9,560 nt of DNA from positions 1 through 9,560 of the forward strand of contig JASFTV010000118.1 in NCBI GenBank assembly GCA_050050615.1. The letters run 5' to 3'. The notes under the pieces were generated by a model, which saw only the letters and a list, made by a program, of their open reading frames with translations, was not told the origin of the DNA and searched no databases. Shown here piece after piece: positions 7,475 to 9,560 of the stretch. The position numbers and the translations under genes were made by a program. This DNA is from JASFTV01 sp050050615 (GTDB lineage Bacteria > Desulfobacterota > DSM-4660 > Desulfatiglandales > HGW-15). The stretch's first letter is position 1. Each line of letters begins with the position of its first letter.

Positions 7475-7507
7475 CCCGTTCGCCTACCCAAAAGTGGCTT
7501 TTTTGCC
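7467..7507 (+). terminator. Possible weak terminator after the M19 gene
   Basis: GGCAA at 7467-7471 and AGCC at 7473-7476 can pair with TTGCC at 7503-7507 and GGCT at 7496-7499, leaving a 19-base loop and a small internal bulge. A T6 run at 7499-7504 lies within the right arm rather than after it. A shorter AAAAG/CTTTT hairpin around TGG is an alternative fold. It is in the right place to end the transporter operon, but the structure is imperfect. Confidence 0.25.
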
Positions 7508-7893
7508 CTCACCTTTGATTCATTCATGCCAAGCACAGATTTTCCAAAAAACGCCTCCATGATCACTACAAGTGGAAACCGAGCCGAGAATTAGTGGAGA
7601 AAATTGTGAGGGCCATATTTGGAAAGCAGTTGCGTTAGAGGAGAGATCCATTGTGAATACTAGAATAGCAATTTTCAAAACAATCAAATGGACTGCAAAT
7701 GCGTGCTCAGGAAAAGCTGCGAACTTAGCTAAGGCGTACAAATTCCGATTCGTGCAACCCTCGCTTTGAGCAAACCCGGCATGGCGACGGGAAAGCCACC
7801 TTCCTTTTTTCGTAGGATGTCCCCCCTTTGGCATGACATAACCTATTGAATTTATGTGAATAAAACAAAAAAGCAAAGGCACAAGCTTTTTGC

Positions 7894-7920
7894 TTGACAA
7901 TTTGCAGAATAAGGTATACT
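7894..7920 (+). promoter_or_regulatory. Sigma70-type promoter of the gntR-family gene
   Basis: TTGACA at 7894-7899 is a perfect -35 box. TATACT at 7915-7920 is a five-of-six -10 box. The 15-base spacing is shorter than the usual 17, which often lowers basal activity. The A-rich stretch just upstream could act as an UP element. Transcription would start near 7927, leaving a leader of roughly 45 bases before the ATG at 7973. Confidence 0.6.
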
Positions 7921-7955
7921 GGTACCCCAGAACCTCAGTATTCTAGTATCCCAGA
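7915..7955 (+). promoter_or_regulatory. Two 17-bp direct repeats, likely regulator operator
   Basis: TATACTGGTACCCCAGA at 7915-7931 recurs as TATTCTAGTATCCCAGA at 7939-7955, with 14 of 17 positions identical and a 24-base period. The first copy starts on the -10 box and covers the expected start point; the second lies between it and the ribosome site. The palindrome GTATAC (7914-7919) resembles the cores bound by some GntR/FCD regulators. Autorepression by the gene that follows is the natural inference. Binding is not shown by sequence alone. Confidence 0.45.
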
Positions 7956-7972
7956 TTAGAAAGGAGCACTGT

Positions 7973-8656
7973 ATGCCTATCTTGGAAAAGATTCGTGTGC
8001 AAAAGGCACCGACAATTCGGGAGGAGCTCTACAAAAATCTGAGGCTCAAAATCTTAGCCGGGGAGATCGATCCGGACGAACGACTAATCGAAGCGAAGTT
8101 GGCCGAAGAGACCGGAACCAGCCGAACCCCGGTTCGCGAAGCCCTGCACAAACTCGAGATGGAGAACCTCATAGAATCGATACCGCGTGTGGGCTATGTT
8201 GTCAGGGAAATTACAGAAAACGAGCTGGACGAGATTTTGCAAATACGACTGGCCTTGGAAACCCTGGCGGCCAAATGGGCTGCTCAGAGAATCACGCCAG
8301 AGGAGCTGAAACGTCTGGACGAAATCGTCAGGCTCACGGAAAAAAGCATCGAAGCTGAAGATCCGGAATCGGTTATCGGATTGGATGCTGAATTTCACGA
8401 AATCATCTGCAAAGCCAGCCGGAGCCGCCGCCTCGAAGAGATGAGCCAGAGCTTGAGAGATCATATGCTCCGTCTCAGACTAAAAGGACTTGGCGTCCCT
8501 GAGATCGCCCGAAGATCAAATGAAGGGCATCGAAAGATAGTGCAGGCCATTAAGGGCAAAAATAAAAAGGAAATTGAAGAAGCCATTGCCGTTCACCTCA
8601 ACGGAACGAGGAGAAGTGTTAGAGAAAGAATTCATAATGGAGGAAAACCAGCCTGA
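7973..8656 (+). CDS. GntR-family transcriptional regulator with FCD (FadR-type) ligand domain
   Basis: The 227-residue length is typical of the FadR subfamily. Residues 14-77 form the winged helix-turn-helix: LRLKILAGEIDPDERL, AKLAEETGTSRTPVREAL (recognition helix about 50-60) and the wing IPRVGYVVREI. Residues 84-215 form the all-helical FCD domain. Asp138, His142, His186 and His208 occupy the positions that bind a metal ion in many FCD proteins, which then bind small carboxylates. A good ribosome site, AAAGGAG at 7959-7965, lies 7 bases before the ATG. It has its own promoter and paired direct repeats, so it is probably autoregulated. Lying just after the peptide-transport operon on the same strand, it may also control that operon; no matching operator was seen upstream of the M19 gene, and the operon promoter is outside the window. 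Confidence 0.94.
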   Translation: MPILEKIRVQKAPTIREELYKNLRLKILAGEIDPDERLIEAKLAEETGTSRTPVREALHKLEMENLIESIPRVGYVVREITENELDEILQIRLALETLAAKWAAQRITPEELKRLDEIVRLTEKSIEAEDPESVIGLDAEFHEIICKASRSRRLEEMSQSLRDHMLRLRLKGLGVPEIARRSNEGHRKIVQAIKGKNKKEIEEAIAVHLNGTRRSVRERIHNGGKPA

Positions 8657-8941
8657 AGGAGGTTGCTAAAATACAACAGGGGATTGGACATGCAAGAATT
8701 GTGGGGGAGTATCCAGGGATAGAGACGTTAAAGGATCAGTCTATGATGCTACAAAACGAATTTATGGTGTCCCTATCTGTTGTAAGACGACTTTTTTGAA
8801 GCTGGGATAAAGAGTGAACGTTCCATTCTGGTTTGAATATTTAACGGTGCTCTTCGGTGCTTCTATCTAACGCTGGTTCCGTTCTATTCCTTCCCTAGAC
8901 GTTGAGCTGATCAGATTCCTAAATCACTTGGTGGGTTTCTC
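8657..8941 (+). other. Region without a confident gene; possible decayed small Cys-containing ORF
   Basis: A strong Shine-Dalgarno sequence, AAGGAGGT (8656-8663), follows the gntR stop but has no ATG, GTG or TTG at working distance; an ATA sits at 8671. The frame 8670-8810 is open for 46 codons with no start codon and reads GDWTCKNCGG, later VPICCKTTF, a zinc-ribbon-like CxxC...CC pattern. A frame from GTG 8814 gives 18 residues (MNVPFWFEYLTVLFGASI) before TAA; reading through it stays open to 8945. These could be remnants of one or two small genes, or chance frames. I do not assign a function. Confidence 0.25.
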
Positions 8942-9043
8942 ATGACGCTTCTGATGGTTGCAGGCGTTGTGGGTGGTGTTGCCCTGGCAATCGTGGCAGT
9001 GTTTTTGTCTAACGTGATTCCCAGCAAAGTAAGCAAAAGCTGA
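8942..9043 (+). CDS. Possible 33-residue single-span hydrophobic small protein
   Basis: ATG 8942 to TGA 9041-9043 encodes 33 residues. After MT, about 22 residues (LLMVAGVVGGVALAIVAVFL) are almost wholly hydrophobic, followed by a short polar, basic end (PSKVSKS). This is the layout of a one-helix inner-membrane mini-protein with its positive end after the helix. GGTGGG at 8930-8935 is a mediocre ribosome site 6 bases upstream. No family is recognised. It may instead be the remains of a longer membrane gene, since the frame is also open upstream to 8906. It lies about 80 bases before the exported repeat protein on the same strand. Confidence 0.35.
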   Translation: MTLLMVAGVVGGVALAIVAVFLSNVIPSKVSKS

Positions 9044-9121
9044 TCCCCTCATTGCAGCAAGACATCTCCCAGAGAATTAGATGTGTCAGTAATGATTGAG
9101 TATGAGAAAGGAGAAAGGAGA

Positions 9122-9560
9122 ATGAAAAAGAAGTTTGTTTCGATGTTTGCTGGTATCTTCCTGCTGGCTGTTTTTCCCATTGGAAGTGTAGAGGCAAAAG
9201 AAATTGTCAGATTTGGCAGCGACGTAGTGGTGGGCAAAAACATGACGGTTGAGAAGGTCGTTGTTATCGGCGGCAACATCACTGTAAAGGGTATCGTTAA
9301 GGAGGAGGTTGTCGCTATTGGGGGTGACATATTTCTGGGACCAAGGGCGAGGGTTGGAAACGAGGTTGTCGCCATAGGAGGAGCTATTCAAAAGGAAGAA
9401 GGTGCACAAGTACTAGCTGATGAGGTAGAGATGAATATCCCGGGCCTTTCATCGTTCATAGGCTTTGCCAGTAGAACGAATTGGCTGGGATGGAAATTGG
9501 CATTCAAAATGCTAACCTTTATCGGTTTTCTCGCCCTAGCCATTTTGACTGTGGCCATCA
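9122..9560 (+). CDS. Exported/membrane protein with bactofilin-like VxIGG repeats, 5' part only
   Basis: The frame from ATG 9122 is open to the window edge, giving 146 residues. Residues 1-25 form a signal peptide (MKKKF, hydrophobic core, then VEAKE). The next part has three similar steps, VVVIGGNITVKG, VVAIGGDIFLGP and VVAIGGAIQKEE, spaced about 18-20 residues, which suggests a small beta-helical or bactofilin-like (polymer-forming) fold. After about residue 105 comes GLSSFIGFASRTNWLGWKLAF and a membrane helix (MLTFIGFLALAILTVAI) that continues past the edge. AAAGGAG at 9107-9113 gives a ribosome site 8 bases before the ATG. Proteins of this layout are usually annotated as polymer-forming or hypothetical membrane proteins; the function is unknown. 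No link to the peptide locus is evident. Confidence 0.75.
   Translation, partial: MKKKFVSMFAGIFLLAVFPIGSVEAKEIVRFGSDVVVGKNMTVEKVVVIGGNITVKGIVKEEVVAIGGDIFLGPRARVGNEVVAIGGAIQKEEGAQVLADEVEMNIPGLSSFIGFASRTNWLGWKLAFKMLTFIGFLALAILTVAI

Larger units (their letters stand above)
7475..7972. other. 498-base intergenic region between the M19 and gntR genes
   Basis: I see no supported gene here. Open frames exist on both strands (7572-7769 +, 7520-7900 -) but lack ribosome sites, and the minus frame would start at a TTG within the promoter of the next gene. Base composition turns AT-rich after about 7840. The right end holds an A-rich tract (7861-7876), an inverted repeat AAGCAAA/TTTGCTT (7871-7877 with 7889-7895), the promoter, and paired operator-like repeats described separately. 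A 10-bp perfect palindrome, CTTAGCTAAG, is at 7724-7733 with no evident role. Confidence 0.6.

Noticed and set aside
7871..7895. Inverted repeat AAGCAAA/TTTGCTT read as a minus-strand terminator
   Set aside because: On the minus strand it is followed by a T-rich run, but no minus-strand gene lies upstream to be terminated, and the stem is short and AT-rich.
7520..7900. 126-codon minus-strand frame between the M19 and gntR genes
   Set aside because: It would start at a TTG inside the -35 region of the gntR promoter, has no ribosome site and no recognisable domain.
9062..9084. ACATCT/AGATGT hairpin before the repeat-protein gene
   Set aside because: The stem has only 6 bp with an 11-base loop and no T-run, so it is within chance expectation.
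9009..9409. Overlapping minus-strand frames across the VxIGG-repeat gene
   Set aside because: The plus frame has a ribosome site, signal peptide and repeats; the minus frames are low-complexity shadows of it.

Overview
The window is a single-stranded block of accessory or nutrient-uptake DNA from what looks like a Gram-negative, GC-moderate proteobacterium. A desulfobacterial or other former deltaproteobacterial host is my guess from protein style only; no marker gene is present. All convincing genes are on the + strand.

Positions 1 to 7474 hold a peptide-use locus. The order is: the 3' end of an M38-type amidohydrolase/dipeptidase (1-419); a periplasmic peptide-binding protein of the SBP_bac_5 family (438-1997); a 613-base gap with hairpins and a repeat cluster; two permeases (DppB-like 2611-3531, DppC-like 3524-4414); two ATPases (DppD-like 4411-5427, DppF-like 5444-6403); and an M19-family 'membrane dipeptidase' homologue (6488-7474). 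From permease to second ATPase the genes overlap or nearly abut, so they are clearly co-transcribed. The simplest reading is capture of a di- or oligopeptide-like ligand, import driven by two ATPases, and hydrolysis by peptidases encoded on both sides of the transporter. The substrate cannot be read from the sequence.

Positions 7475 to 8656 hold a non-coding stretch, a good sigma70-type promoter with a 17-bp direct repeat across its -10 region (likely operator), and a GntR-family regulator with an FCD ligand domain. Its position next to the transporter suggests, but does not prove, that it controls peptide uptake.

Positions 8657 to 9560 are poorer in recognisable content. They hold a possible decayed gene with a CxxC...CC pattern, a 33-residue hydrophobic mini-ORF, and the start of an exported protein with repeated V-I-G-G motifs (bactofilin-like) that runs off the right edge.

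No tRNA, rRNA, CRISPR array or transposase gene was seen. The points most worth a second look are the repeat cluster that splits the transporter operon, and the M19 protein that appears to lack several metal ligands of the classical enzymes.
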